Below are positions 26,548-35,257 of a DNA stretch of 64,000 nt, piece after piece. The stretch is from Frigididesulfovibrio sp031551885 (lineage in GTDB: Bacteria; Desulfobacterota; Desulfovibrionia; Desulfovibrionales; Desulfovibrionaceae): positions 1-64,000 of the forward strand of contig JAVBMX010000025.1 of assembly GCA_031551885.1 (NCBI GenBank). The letters run 5' to 3'. The position numbers were made by a program, and so were the translations under genes. Below the pieces are notes generated by a model. The model had not been told where the DNA came from. It saw only the letters and a list, made by a program, of their open reading frames with translations, and searched no databases. Position 1 is the stretch's first letter. Every line of letters begins with the position of its first letter.

Positions 26548-27306
26548 ATGTATATCAATGGAGTTTCCTCCTATGCTTCCCTCTTCCAGACTGACGGCGC
26601 CTCCACTAAGCAGAGTCGGGTGGCGGACTCCACGGATATGGAGAAAAGCGGTAAGGCGGCCGTTCGTGATACCGTTTCTTTTTCCAGCGAAGCGCTTGAG
26701 AAATACCTTGCCATGAAAAATGGCTCGGACGGCGCGGAAGAAAAGAACGATACCGAGCAGGAACTTGCAAAAAACAGTTTTTTCCAACAAGCGCATGTTG
26801 GTGGGAAGAAAACAAAAAGAATGGACCGTGCCGAGTTTATTGCTTTCTTAAAGTCGGATACGTTTGCCGAGGAAGCCATGGGCTATGCCAAAGCGGTGGC
26901 CACGGAAGAAGCGACGAGCGAAGACGGCGAAGATGCGGCCTCCGACCGAATCATCAAAGACATGGACGCGAAAAAGCGCCACGACAACTCCAGCGATGAT
27001 GCGGACGACGATTCCGATGATACCCGTATTGAGGACCAAGCCAAGAACAATTTCGGCAGCCCCATAGTCAATGGAAAGCGGGCGGACGCAAAAGAACTCG
27101 CCGCCGAGATACACAAGCTCGAAGAGGAAGTGAAAGAACTCACCGCCACCTATGAGTCGATCATGGGGGGAGAAGGAGAGTTGGAGGAAAAACTCCGCTT
27201 AAGCAAGCCGGTGCAGAAACGTCTGGATGAAAGACTTCATGATCTTCAAGCCATGAAAGCGCAAATGCAGATGATGCAGGAAGAAAAAACGGCGAAGAGC
27301 GCATAG
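26548..27306 (+). CDS. Acidic coiled-coil protein, FlxA-like
   Basis: 252 residues, with no signal peptide. An N-terminal patch MYINGVSSYASLFQ precedes the motif DTVSFSSEALEKYLA, close to the pattern DTVTISEAAREKLKA in the protein at 39634. A very acidic low-complexity stretch (about 140-165, Asp/Ser-rich) and a C-terminal coiled coil (about 180-250) follow. Proteins of this design are often called FlxA-like; their function is not known, and a flagellar regulon link is inferred. The start at 26548 is preceded by CGGAGG; an earlier in-frame ATG at 26497 has no site. Confidence 0.7.
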   Translation: MYINGVSSYASLFQTDGASTKQSRVADSTDMEKSGKAAVRDTVSFSSEALEKYLAMKNGSDGAEEKNDTEQELAKNSFFQQAHVGGKKTKRMDRAEFIAFLKSDTFAEEAMGYAKAVATEEATSEDGEDAASDRIIKDMDAKKRHDNSSDDADDDSDDTRIEDQAKNNFGSPIVNGKRADAKELAAEIHKLEEEVKELTATYESIMGGEGELEEKLRLSKPVQKRLDERLHDLQAMKAQMQMMQEEKTAKSA

Positions 27307-27396
27307 CGCCGCCACCCGCTCCCGCACTCTTATCGAACAGGCACGGAGCCTGCACATACTTTGAGAGCCCCGCGCCGGACGTGGGAATTCGCATAC

Positions 27397-27433
27397 AAAA
27401 CGGCCGCCGAAGAGACATTCTCCGACGGCCGTT
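27397..27433 (-). terminator. Terminator of the S1-domain gene
   Basis: Reading the minus strand, AACGGCCG...CGGCCGTT forms the stem with an inner CGGAGAA/TTCGG pairing and ends in TTTT. It is located 24 bases past the stop codon. Confidence 0.75.
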
Positions 27434-27456
27434 CGCTTTTCTGCGGAACGAGCTTC

Positions 27457-28959
27457 TTACTTCTTCTTTTCCATAGCGGCTTTCAAGGCCATGCCGAGAG
27501 TACCCATGGAAGGCCGGGGGGCCGGTTTGGGCGCGTGGCGCTTCCAGTCTTTTTCCTCGGCGGTGTCCGTATCGGCGGCGTCGGCCGGAGCCAGGGAAAT
27601 CCGCCGGTTTTGGGCATCGATCTCTCTGATCCGCACGGTCACGGGTTCACCGGGGCCGAGGCGCTCAAGGGAAGCTTTGCTTTTGGACTGCTGCAACGCC
27701 GAGTTCGGCATAAGCCCGGTCAGGCCGGGGGCCACGGCAATGAACAACCCGAAGGGAGCGCGTTTTTCAACCGTGCCGGTGACTTCGGCATCCAGGGTGA
27801 GGGTTTCTTCCACCGTGTCCCAAGGGTTGCCGGCCACGTCGCGCATGCTCAGCGAGATGCGCCGCTTGTCCAGGTCGATGTCTTTGACCATCACTTGGAC
27901 CACATCGCCGGCCACAACGGCGTCTTCGGTCTTCAAGATGCGCCGTTCATAGGAAAGTTCGGAGATATGGACCAATCCCTCCACGCCGGGGAGCACCTCG
28001 ACAAACGCGCCGAACTGGGCCGTGCGCACCACTTTGCCGGAAACCACGTCGCCGGGGTGAAGGCGTTCGTGAGCGCTCTTCCAGGGATCATCCATGACCC
28101 GGCGCAAAGACAACGAAATACGTACGCCTTTTTCGCCGCGATCAATGCCGAGAATCTTGGCCCGTACCTTGTCGCCGACGGTGACGGCCTCATCGGCCTT
28201 GCCCACGCGGGTCCAGGAAAGTTCGGAGAGATGAACCATGCCTTCCACTCCGGGAGCCAGTTCGACAAAGGCGCCGAAGGGAGCCAGTCTGCTGACCGTG
28301 CCTTCGATCACGTCATCCACGGAGACTTTTTCGAGCAGCGCGTCGCGGTGTTCGGCCTGTTCCTGCTCCAGAATCATCCGGCGCGAAACCACAATGTTGC
28401 GGCCGCCTTTTTCCAGCTTGGTGATCAGGAAGGGCAGCGTTTTGCCGATCACGGATTCCGGGTCTTCCAGCGGACGCAGGTCGATTTGTCCGGCGGGGCA
28501 GAACGCGCGGCGCTTCATGATGTCCACGGCGAAACCGCCCTTGATTTGCGCCGTAACCTTGCCTTCAACGGGCAGGCCGGCTTCGCGGGCTTCCTCCAGG
28601 GCGGCCAGGTTTCCGGCGCCGCGGATGATCTTGGAAAGTTTGACTTCCTGAGAAGTGACGTTCACGACGTACAGGTCCAAGGTGTCGTCCACCTTGTAGG
28701 GCAGTTCGCCGTCCACTTCCAGCTCTTCGCGGTCCACAATGCCGTCGACTTTCGCGCCGGTGCCGACAAACACGGTATCCGCCGTGATCGCCACCACGCG
28801 GACCGTCACCCGTTGACCGGGCGTGAGCCGAGATTGGGGGGCCTGCTCGCTTTCGTGTTCCGCGAACATTTCCGCGAACGACTGTTCGGCCGTGGAATCC
28901 GCCGGAGTTTCAACGGAAGGGGCCTCGGCGGCGATTGAGGGGTTGTCCTGAGCGGTCAT
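27457..28959 (-). CDS. S1 RNA-binding-domain protein (ribosomal protein S1-like)
   Basis: 500 residues with five S1 repeats at about 45-115, 130-200, 218-288, 303-373 and 385-455. The third and fourth show the classic core (VSRLAPFGAFVELAPGVEGM, VHLSELSW, then GAFVEVLPGVEGLVHISELS). The N-terminus is acidic and the C-terminus Lys/Pro-rich. Ribosomal S1 of proteobacteria usually has six repeats, so this may be the S1 of this organism or a second, S1-like RNA-binding protein. A TAAGGAG site precedes the ATG. It is its own transcription unit, bounded by terminators on both sides. Confidence 0.85.
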   Translation of the reverse strand: MTAQDNPSIAAEAPSVETPADSTAEQSFAEMFAEHESEQAPQSRLTPGQRVTVRVVAITADTVFVGTGAKVDGIVDREELEVDGELPYKVDDTLDLYVVNVTSQEVKLSKIIRGAGNLAALEEAREAGLPVEGKVTAQIKGGFAVDIMKRRAFCPAGQIDLRPLEDPESVIGKTLPFLITKLEKGGRNIVVSRRMILEQEQAEHRDALLEKVSVDDVIEGTVSRLAPFGAFVELAPGVEGMVHLSELSWTRVGKADEAVTVGDKVRAKILGIDRGEKGVRISLSLRRVMDDPWKSAHERLHPGDVVSGKVVRTAQFGAFVEVLPGVEGLVHISELSYERRILKTEDAVVAGDVVQVMVKDIDLDKRRISLSMRDVAGNPWDTVEETLTLDAEVTGTVEKRAPFGLFIAVAPGLTGLMPNSALQQSKSKASLERLGPGEPVTVRIREIDAQNRRISLAPADAADTDTAEEKDWKRHAPKPAPRPSMGTLGMALKAAMEKKK

Positions 28960-29052
28960 GGGTACTCCTTAAAAATACAAAACAGCGTCGTTTCCAATAC
29001 CAGCGAATATAACGGCAGGCAAGGCCCAATCAAAGGAAGATCCTTTTTGCCC

Positions 29053-29099
29053 ACAAAACAAACCGGTTCCGGGCGAAGCGCTCATCCCGAAACCGGCTT
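29053..29099 (-). terminator. Terminator of the mla operon
   Basis: AAGCCGGTTTCGGG and CCCGGAACCGGTTT pair on the minus strand around ATGAGCGCTTCG, followed by a T-rich TTTGTTTTG. It lies about 65 bases after the mlaA stop. Confidence 0.8.
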
Positions 29100-29163
29100 T
29101 CTTTCGTTCAATGCCGACCTGATCGCGCAACTCCGACAGACGCCCGGCGGGGAAGCCCACGTC

Positions 29164-29916
29164 TCAGTGGTCGAGTCTGGCCCGGCGGTGCTGGATGTAG
29201 GCGTTGCGGAACGAACTGTAGGGTTCGACCGCGAGTTCGTTGACGGCGTCGTATTGATCCAGAATGTCGTCCAGCTTGTTGAAGCTCCGGAAAACGGCCG
29301 CCCCGGCGGCAAGTTCGCCGGGTTTTATGTAGGTGACCGGGTCCAGAAAGTAGTCCACACCCATCCCCACACTGTCGCGGGCCGTGGAAGGCCCAAGAAT
29401 GGGCCAAACAATGTAGAAGCCTTCGCCCACGCCCCAGACCCCCAGGGTCTGGCCGAAATCTTCATCGTCATCCACCGGAACGATGGTTTTGTGGTTCTTG
29501 GCCACATCAATGAAGCCGCCAAGGCCCGCGGTGGTGTTCAGGACAAAGCGGGACATTTCCACGCCGGCGGCGCGGCCCTTGCCCTGCAAAAGATTATTCG
29601 TGAAACGGACGGGAAAGGCCAAGTTGTGAAAAAAGTTGTTCACGCCGGTACGGAAAAAGGACGGCGTCACGAATTCATACGCGTCGTAAGCCGGTCGGGC
29701 GGCATATTCAATGAACCCGTCGTTGAAGCTGTGCATGGCGCGGTTCCACCCCTCAAGCGGGTCGGGCACCACGGGCCCCACGTCGTCAAGGTAGTCTTCA
29801 TCCGCGTCCAGCTCGGCCGTGGTGGCGGCGGACGCGAACGCGGGCGCGCCCAAACACAGCAGCGCGCACAGCAACAGGCGGCCCGAAAGCCGTGTGAGAC
29901 TCGATCGTATCACCAT
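29164..29916 (-). CDS. mlaA: MlaA-family outer-membrane lipid-asymmetry protein
   Basis: 250 residues. MlaA removes misplaced phospholipids from the outer leaflet and passes them to MlaC. Family motifs seen: DPLEGWNRAMHSFND, the helix-rich central part with NNLLQGKGRAAGVEMSRFVLNTT, and DFGQTLGVWGVGEGFYIV. The signal peptide ends AFASA, and no lipobox Cys fits the consensus, so unlike E. coli MlaA it may not be lipidated. The ATG at 29916 overlaps the mlaC stop (TGATG); the upstream TTG is less likely. Confidence 0.9.
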   Translation of the reverse strand: MVIRSSLTRLSGRLLLCALLCLGAPAFASAATTAELDADEDYLDDVGPVVPDPLEGWNRAMHSFNDGFIEYAARPAYDAYEFVTPSFFRTGVNNFFHNLAFPVRFTNNLLQGKGRAAGVEMSRFVLNTTAGLGGFIDVAKNHKTIVPVDDDEDFGQTLGVWGVGEGFYIVWPILGPSTARDSVGMGVDYFLDPVTYIKPGELAAGAAVFRSFNKLDDILDQYDAVNELAVEPYSSFRNAYIQHRRARLDH

Positions 29917-30545
29917 CAACGCTCCGCCGGTTTGACTTCCGTCATTTCCCGGGCTTTTTTCTGCACTTGCGCAATCAAGTACTCGGCGTCATTTTTAACC
30001 AAAAGGTCTTGAAACTGCGAGCGGTAATTCTGCACCAAACTGACGCCTTCGACAATAACGTCGTAGACCAGCCAACCGGCGCTTTTTTGGGCCATGCGGT
30101 AGTCCACGCCCACGGTGGAATTCTTGAGAGCGATCCGGGTGCGGATTTCAATCCTGTCACCCTTGCTGTTCATGGTTTCACCGGTGTAGGTCGCGGTTCC
30201 GCCGTCGTAGCCTTCAAGCTTTTCCGCATAGGTGGTGCGCAACAGCGTGGTGAAGGCGTCGGTGAAGCGGTTTTTTTGATCTTCGGTGAAGGAAGTCCAA
30301 CTCGGGCCGACGGTGCGGGCCGAAAGTTCCTTGAAGTCGAACAGGCCGGCGATCTCCGCCTGAACTTTATTCAGCGCCGCGAGACGGGCCTCCGGGCTGT
30401 TCAGATCGGCGGTGTCGAGAATATGCAACACATTGCCGACCTTTTGCTCCAGAGCCTGACGGGCTTCCGATTCCGCGGCGGCGGCGGCCGTCGCGAGGCA
30501 GGCCGTAAACAGCAGCGGCAAAACGGCGCGCAGGATATTTTTCAT
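29916..30545 (-). CDS. mlaC: MlaC phospholipid-binding periplasmic shuttle
   Basis: 209 residues with a signal peptide (about 1-23, Ala-rich end) and an MlaC/Ttg2D domain: FDFKELSARTVGPSW, QKNRFTDAFTTLLRTTYAEKL and the later VDYRMAQKSAGWLVYDVIVE. It carries phospholipid between MlaA in the outer membrane and MlaD in the inner-membrane complex. It overlaps mlaD by ATGA and mlaA by TGATG. Confidence 0.93.
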   Translation of the reverse strand: MKNILRAVLPLLFTACLATAAAAAESEARQALEQKVGNVLHILDTADLNSPEARLAALNKVQAEIAGLFDFKELSARTVGPSWTSFTEDQKNRFTDAFTTLLRTTYAEKLEGYDGGTATYTGETMNSKGDRIEIRTRIALKNSTVGVDYRMAQKSAGWLVYDVIVEGVSLVQNYRSQFQDLLVKNDAEYLIAQVQKKAREMTEVKPAER

Positions 30546-30988
30546 TTCACTCCTCCGTGGATAAACTCCCCAATGGCCTTTTCCAGGTCGAAGGCGGGGA
30601 GGGTTTCCGTCAATCGATCGCCGTCGGACAGGGGGTCCCCGCCGCCGGCCGAGATGCTGATGTATTTGTCGCCGATCAGACCGCTGGTCTTGACCGAGGC
30701 GATGGAATCTTCGGTCAAACGCACGTCCGGGTCAATGCGCAATTCGACCTGGGCGAAAAAAGTTTTTGGGTCGAGCCCGATTTTCGTCACCCGGCCGACC
30801 GGCACGCCGGCCATTTCCACCGTGGCTCCGGTTCGCAGCCCGGCAACGGAAGAGAAAGCGGCTTTGACGGTGTAGCCGTCCTGGCCGAAGACTTCCATCT
30901 TGCCGAGTTTGACCGTGAGATACCCAAGACAAAGGAGGCCGGCAAGCACAAAAAGGCCGACGGAAAATTCCTGATGATATTTTTTCAT
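30542..30988 (-). CDS. mlaD: MlaD, MCE-domain subunit
   Basis: 148 residues, one N-terminal membrane helix (about 8-25) and a single MCE domain (about 38-118) with AAFSSVAGLRTGATVEMAGV, PVGRVTKI and the GLIGDKYISIS strand. MlaD forms a hexameric ring in the periplasm attached to MlaE. The length matches single-MCE MlaD proteins. Starts and stops overlap the neighbours by four bases on both sides. Confidence 0.93.
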   Translation of the reverse strand: MKKYHQEFSVGLFVLAGLLCLGYLTVKLGKMEVFGQDGYTVKAAFSSVAGLRTGATVEMAGVPVGRVTKIGLDPKTFFAQVELRIDPDVRLTEDSIASVKTSGLIGDKYISISAGGGDPLSDGDRLTETLPAFDLEKAIGEFIHGGVK

Positions 30989-31848
30989 GGGTCAACCTTC
31001 TCGGAACGTGATTCCAGGCGTCCGGCCAGGGCGTCGTGCATCATGCGGCGAACCGACTCGGAAAGATGCAGACGCGGGTCGTCGCCGCCCGTGTCCCTAT
31101 CCAGGGTTCTGCGCTCCAAAAATTGGCGCAGATAGGGATTATCCGTGTTTTCCAAAGCCTCCCGGGAGCCGCTGAAGACGGCCCGCCCCTCGTGCAGCAC
31201 CAGCACGTGGTCGGCCACGGCCTTCACCCCGGCCATATCGTGACTGACGGAAACGATCGTCATGCCGGGAAAACGCTCTTTCATGGACAGTAAAAGTTCA
31301 TCCATGCGGGCCGCATTGATCGGATCCAGGCCGGAGGTGGGCTCGTCGCACAGCAGGATGGGGGGATCCGTGACGATGGCCCTGGCCAGCCCGGCGCGTT
31401 TTTTCATGCCGCCGGAAAGTTCCGAAGGGTAATAGTCGGCAAAGTCGGCCAAGCCGACCAACGCAAGCTTGTGCAACACGATTTCACGCACGATCTTCGC
31501 CGGCAGCCGGGTGTGCTCGGTAAGCGGCAGGGCAACGTTTTCGGCCACCGAAAGCGAACCGAGCAAAGCGCCGTCCTGAAACAGCACGCCCATGCTCCGG
31601 CGGATACGACGGAACTGCTTATATGGCAATGCGAAAAGATCGTGCCCGCCCAAAATGATTTTTCCGGCCATGGGGCGGGAAAGGCCGATGATGTGGCGCA
31701 GCAGGGTGGACTTGCCGCAGCCGGACCCCCCCAAGACCACGGAAATTTTCCCGGCCGGAAGCACGGTATGCACATCCGAAAGCACTACGGTCTCGCCGTA
31801 ACCCAGGCGCAGATGCTGCAAATCTATGGTCCAGGTGCTTTCGGCCAT
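30985..31848 (-). CDS. mlaF: MlaF ABC ATPase
   Basis: 287 residues. Walker A GGSGCGKST, Q-loop region GVLFQDGALLGSLSVAENVA, signature LSGGMKKRAGLARA, Walker B ILLCDEPTSGLDP and the switch VSVSHDMAG are present; the MKKR variant in the signature is characteristic of MlaF/Ttg2A. It energises lipid transport by MlaE. It starts four bases after the mlaE stop and overlaps mlaD by ATGA. The C-terminal tail after residue 245 is longer than in E. coli MlaF. Confidence 0.94.
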   Translation of the reverse strand: MAESTWTIDLQHLRLGYGETVVLSDVHTVLPAGKISVVLGGSGCGKSTLLRHIIGLSRPMAGKIILGGHDLFALPYKQFRRIRRSMGVLFQDGALLGSLSVAENVALPLTEHTRLPAKIVREIVLHKLALVGLADFADYYPSELSGGMKKRAGLARAIVTDPPILLCDEPTSGLDPINAARMDELLLSMKERFPGMTIVSVSHDMAGVKAVADHVLVLHEGRAVFSGSREALENTDNPYLRQFLERRTLDRDTGGDDPRLHLSESVRRMMHDALAGRLESRSEKVDP

Positions 31849-31852
31849 GGCG

Positions 31853-32656
31853 TCACAACAGGAAAGAGGTCAATACGTAGTCGGCCACAAGCAGCAGCAC
31901 GCAGGACAACACCACGGCCGATGTGGTGGCGTTGCCGACCGCTTCCGGCCCCATGCCGTCTTTGCGCATGTGGGCGAAATAGCCTTTGTAGCAGCACACC
32001 GTCACCACACACAGAGCAAAGATCAACGACTTGGTCAGGCAGCCGGAGACGTCGGTCCAACGGACGTAGTCGTCAATACGCCCGAAATAGACGCCTTCGT
32101 TGGCCCCCAACATAAGAACGCCGGTCAGCCAGCCGCCGACGATGCCGACGATGTTGAAGACCGAGGTGAGCAGGGGGAAGGTGATGAGCGCGGCCGTGAA
32201 GCGCGGGGTCACCAGATAGGCCATGGAGTTGATGTCCATGACCTCCAGGGCGTCGATTTGATCGGTGATGCGCATGACGCCGATCTCGGCGGCCATGGCC
32301 GACCCGGCTCGCCCGGTAATCATGATGGCCGTCAACGTGGGGCCGAGCTCACGGATCAAGGTGAGGGCGACGAAGGACCCGAGAAACCCCTCGGACCCCA
32401 CGCTGGCCAGCACGTAGTAGCCCTGCAGGCCCAAAACCATACCGGTGAACAAGCCGATCAGGGTGATCAAAAAAAAGGAACCCGCGCCGATGACGTACAG
32501 TTGGCGCAGGACTTTGGGCGCCTGACGCAAAGACGAAAACATGTGCCGCAGGCCGTCCAAAAGGAACAGCGCCATGGCCCCCATCTCTCCCAACATGGAT
32601 AGGACAACGCGGCCAAGCCCGGCCACGGGTTCGAACAAAAGGGTGGATGGAGACAT
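31853..32656 (-). CDS. mlaE: MlaE permease
   Basis: 267 residues with five to six membrane helices. The MlaE family core is clear: FTGMVLGLQGYYVLA, RELGPTLTAIMITGRAGSAM, AAEIGVMRITDQIDALEVMD, and PRFTAALITFPLLT. It forms the inner-membrane channel of the MlaFED complex. It is the first gene of the mla unit; a gap of 84 bases separates it from the SPOR gene, so argS-SPOR-mla could be one long transcript. Confidence 0.93.
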   Translation of the reverse strand: MSPSTLLFEPVAGLGRVVLSMLGEMGAMALFLLDGLRHMFSSLRQAPKVLRQLYVIGAGSFFLITLIGLFTGMVLGLQGYYVLASVGSEGFLGSFVALTLIRELGPTLTAIMITGRAGSAMAAEIGVMRITDQIDALEVMDINSMAYLVTPRFTAALITFPLLTSVFNIVGIVGGWLTGVLMLGANEGVYFGRIDDYVRWTDVSGCLTKSLIFALCVVTVCCYKGYFAHMRKDGMGPEAVGNATTSAVVLSCVLLLVADYVLTSFLL

Positions 32657-32740
32657 GGAAGCGGGCGGAACTCCGTTTTATCGTCGCGACAGAACGCATG
32701 CCGGACGAGAACTAAAACGTATCGTCCGGGAAGTCAAATA

Positions 32741-33394
32741 TCACCGTGTCACGGGCTTTTTCGAGCGCAGCAGCGGGGCGGAAAGCTTATGGGCGGCGAG
32801 TGTGGCCTCCAGAGCTTTGGCTTCTTCGGTGGTTCCCCGGAGCGTCACCAAGGCTTTGTACCACGTGACGTTTTTGCCTTCAGTCTTTTCCGTCGAGCAC
32901 TTGAGGCCGGCCTTTTTCAACTTTTCCACCAGTCTGTCGCACGGGTCGGCCGCTTTGTAGGCGGCCACCTGGAACACGTAGTCGAACACTTCCTTTTTCG
33001 CGTCGTCGACCACCGGGGGCTTTTCCGTCGCGGGCTTTTGCTGATCGGGTTTGGCCGGGGTCGGCGGCGTGGGACCGCGTTGGACGGCGGCGCTCTCCGG
33101 CCGCAGAATGCGGGTGTACGACAATTCTTCTTCGGGAATGACCGTGGGCGCGGGCGGCTCGGCTATCTGCGGCGGGGGCAGGGCGGAGGCCTCCACTTTC
33201 GGCATCAGTCCGGCGATTTGCGGAATCTGCTGCTCCGGCGCCTGCCCGCGGCCGACGAGAATCCCGAGAATGAACACCCAGACCAATCCCACGAGAAGGG
33301 CCAACAGCCCTCCGATCAGAGTGGGGATACGCAGGTGCAGGGTGACGCCCCGGGACTTCTTGGCCGGCGCGCCCGGCTTGATCGCATGATTCAT
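32741..33394 (-). CDS. SPOR-domain membrane protein
   Basis: 217 residues: a short cytoplasmic tail, one membrane helix (about 23-47), a Pro/Glu/Ala-rich periplasmic linker and a C-terminal SPOR domain (about 135-210; VFDYVFQVAAYKAADPCDRL, LEATLAAHKL). SPOR domains bind denuded peptidoglycan at the division site, so a cell-division role is likely. Its ATG immediately precedes the argS stop region with no gap, showing co-translation with argS, a link often seen in this group of bacteria. Confidence 0.88.
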   Translation of the reverse strand: MNHAIKPGAPAKKSRGVTLHLRIPTLIGGLLALLVGLVWVFILGILVGRGQAPEQQIPQIAGLMPKVEASALPPPQIAEPPAPTVIPEEELSYTRILRPESAAVQRGPTPPTPAKPDQQKPATEKPPVVDDAKKEVFDYVFQVAAYKAADPCDRLVEKLKKAGLKCSTEKTEGKNVTWYKALVTLRGTTEEAKALEATLAAHKLSAPLLRSKKPVTR

Positions 33395-35044
33395 TTACAT
33401 GCTCTTCGGCGCGGACACGCCCAGCAGGGTGAGCCCGTTGCGCAACGTTTGGGCCACGGCGTTCAGAAGCCGCAAACGGGCGGCCCCCAGAGCCCTGTTT
33501 TCCGCTCCCATGACGGGTAAAACCGCATACGCCCGGTGCAGCAGACCGGCCAGTTCCATCAGGTAATGGCTGATGAAATGCGGGGAAGCCATGTGGGCGG
33601 CATCCCGGGCGGCCTGGGGAAAACGATCCAAAAGACGCAGCAAATCGAGTTCTTCTTCGGCGACCAGCAGCGAAAGATCCGCCTCGGCCGGGGTGGGGCC
33701 ATTCTGCTCGTTCACCCGGCGTCCGACCGCCGCGATCCGGGCGTGGGCGTATTGCACATAGTAGACGGGGTTGTCCATGGTGCGCTGCTTGACCAACTCC
33801 AGGTCAAAGTCCAATTTGCTGTCGCTCTTACGCGACAGGAAGATGAAGCGGGCGGCGTCGGAGCCCACCTCGGCCAGCACATCGGCCAGGGTCTCGAACT
33901 TTCCGGCCCGGGTGGACATGGCGATCTGCTCGCCCCCCTGGAGGAGGTTGACCAACTGCACCAGCACCACGTCAAAGGCTTCCTGTTCTTTGCCCAGGGC
34001 GGCGACGGCGGCGCGCATCCGGGGGATGTAGCCGTGGTGGTCCGCGCCCCACACGTCGATGACCCGGTCGAAACCGCGCCGGTACTTGTCTGCGTGATAG
34101 GCGATGTCCGAAGCGAAATAGGTCAGGGTGCCGTCGGACTTGCGCAGGACCCGGTCTTTGTCGTCGCCGTGCTCGGTGGTGCGGAACCACAGTGCGCCGT
34201 CCTGCTCAAAGGCCCGGCCGGAACGTTTGAGATCCTCAAGGGTTTGCTCCACAGCCCCGGATTCCACCAGGGAACGTTCGGAAAACCACTCGTCGTGGTG
34301 CACGCCGAAGTCGAGCAGATCCTTTTTGATGCCGTCAAAGATGTCCTTCAGGCCGTATTCGTAACAGACGTCCTGGCCTTCGGCCTCGGGGCGCTCGGTC
34401 AGGCCGGGGTCTTTCGCAAGCAGCTCGCGGGCGATGTCGATGATGTATTCGCCCTTGTAGCAGTCTTCGGGGAAGGGCTCGGAGCGTTTGCCCGTCAGTT
34501 CCAGGGCGCGCAGCCAGATGGAAAGCCCAAGGGTGCGCATCTGCTTCCCGGCGTCGTTGATGTAGTATTCGGCTTCGGCATTGTAGCCCGCGAAGCGCAT
34601 GACCCGGCACAGGGAGTCGCCGATGGCCGCGCCCCGGCCGTGGCCGATGTGCAGCGGCCCGGTGGGGTTGGCGGAAACGAACTCCACCTGCAGCTTTTTG
34701 CCGGCGCCGAGGTCGGAAGATCCGTAGTTGTCGCCGGCGTTTTCGATGAGCGGAATGACGGCCTGGCGAAAGGCCGGAGCAAAGGTGACGTTCAAAAAGC
34801 CGGGCCCGGCGATTTCCACGGAGGCGATCTCCGGCGATGCCGTGCGAAGTTTTTCGGCCAAAAGGCCGGCCAGTTCCCGCGGGTTTTTCCCGGTGTCTTT
34901 GGCCAGCACAAGGGCATAGTTCGCGGCGAGATCGCCGAATTTTTTATCTTTGGGAGGTTCGATGACGGCTTTCGCAGGCTTGGAGAAACCCAGTTCGCCC
35001 ACGATGGAATCAAGGAAACCGGTCAACAACTGTACGGCGCGCAT
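33395..35044 (-). CDS. argS: Arginyl-tRNA synthetase
   Basis: 549 residues, class I synthetase. The additional N-terminal domain (about 1-105) precedes the HIGH motif in PTGPLHIGHGRGAAIGD, followed by the ArgRS signature DVWGADHHGYIPRM and QLVNLLQGGEQIAMSTRAGK, and the C-terminal helical DALR domain with VYYVQYAHARIAA. As in many ArgRS the KMSK loop is not canonical. It opens the minus-strand gene series, and its promoter should lie in 35045-35257, shared with the divergent ferredoxin-type gene. Confidence 0.95.
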   Translation of the reverse strand: MRAVQLLTGFLDSIVGELGFSKPAKAVIEPPKDKKFGDLAANYALVLAKDTGKNPRELAGLLAEKLRTASPEIASVEIAGPGFLNVTFAPAFRQAVIPLIENAGDNYGSSDLGAGKKLQVEFVSANPTGPLHIGHGRGAAIGDSLCRVMRFAGYNAEAEYYINDAGKQMRTLGLSIWLRALELTGKRSEPFPEDCYKGEYIIDIARELLAKDPGLTERPEAEGQDVCYEYGLKDIFDGIKKDLLDFGVHHDEWFSERSLVESGAVEQTLEDLKRSGRAFEQDGALWFRTTEHGDDKDRVLRKSDGTLTYFASDIAYHADKYRRGFDRVIDVWGADHHGYIPRMRAAVAALGKEQEAFDVVLVQLVNLLQGGEQIAMSTRAGKFETLADVLAEVGSDAARFIFLSRKSDSKLDFDLELVKQRTMDNPVYYVQYAHARIAAVGRRVNEQNGPTPAEADLSLLVAEEELDLLRLLDRFPQAARDAAHMASPHFISHYLMELAGLLHRAYAVLPVMGAENRALGAARLRLLNAVAQTLRNGLTLLGVSAPKSM

Positions 35045-35257
35045 TCGTTCTTTCTTGTGGCTGAGGTGGGCCGGAGGCCGGCGGACAACCCTTCCTATAG
35101 CGCGTTTTTCCTTCAGTGAAAAGAGCGATGAAAGAGGAAATTATACCCTCATCGGCATAGGGAGTTTCGCCAAATCCCAACAAAGATGGGGAGTTTACAG
35201 GCCGAGCCCTTTTGCTTAAGGAAGACTCTCCAATCACATTCAGTTGACGAGCCCGCC

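Noticed and set aside
33536..35119. Plus-strand open frame opposite argS
   Set aside because: argS has complete class I synthetase motifs; the opposite frame is low-complexity and lacks a ribosome site.
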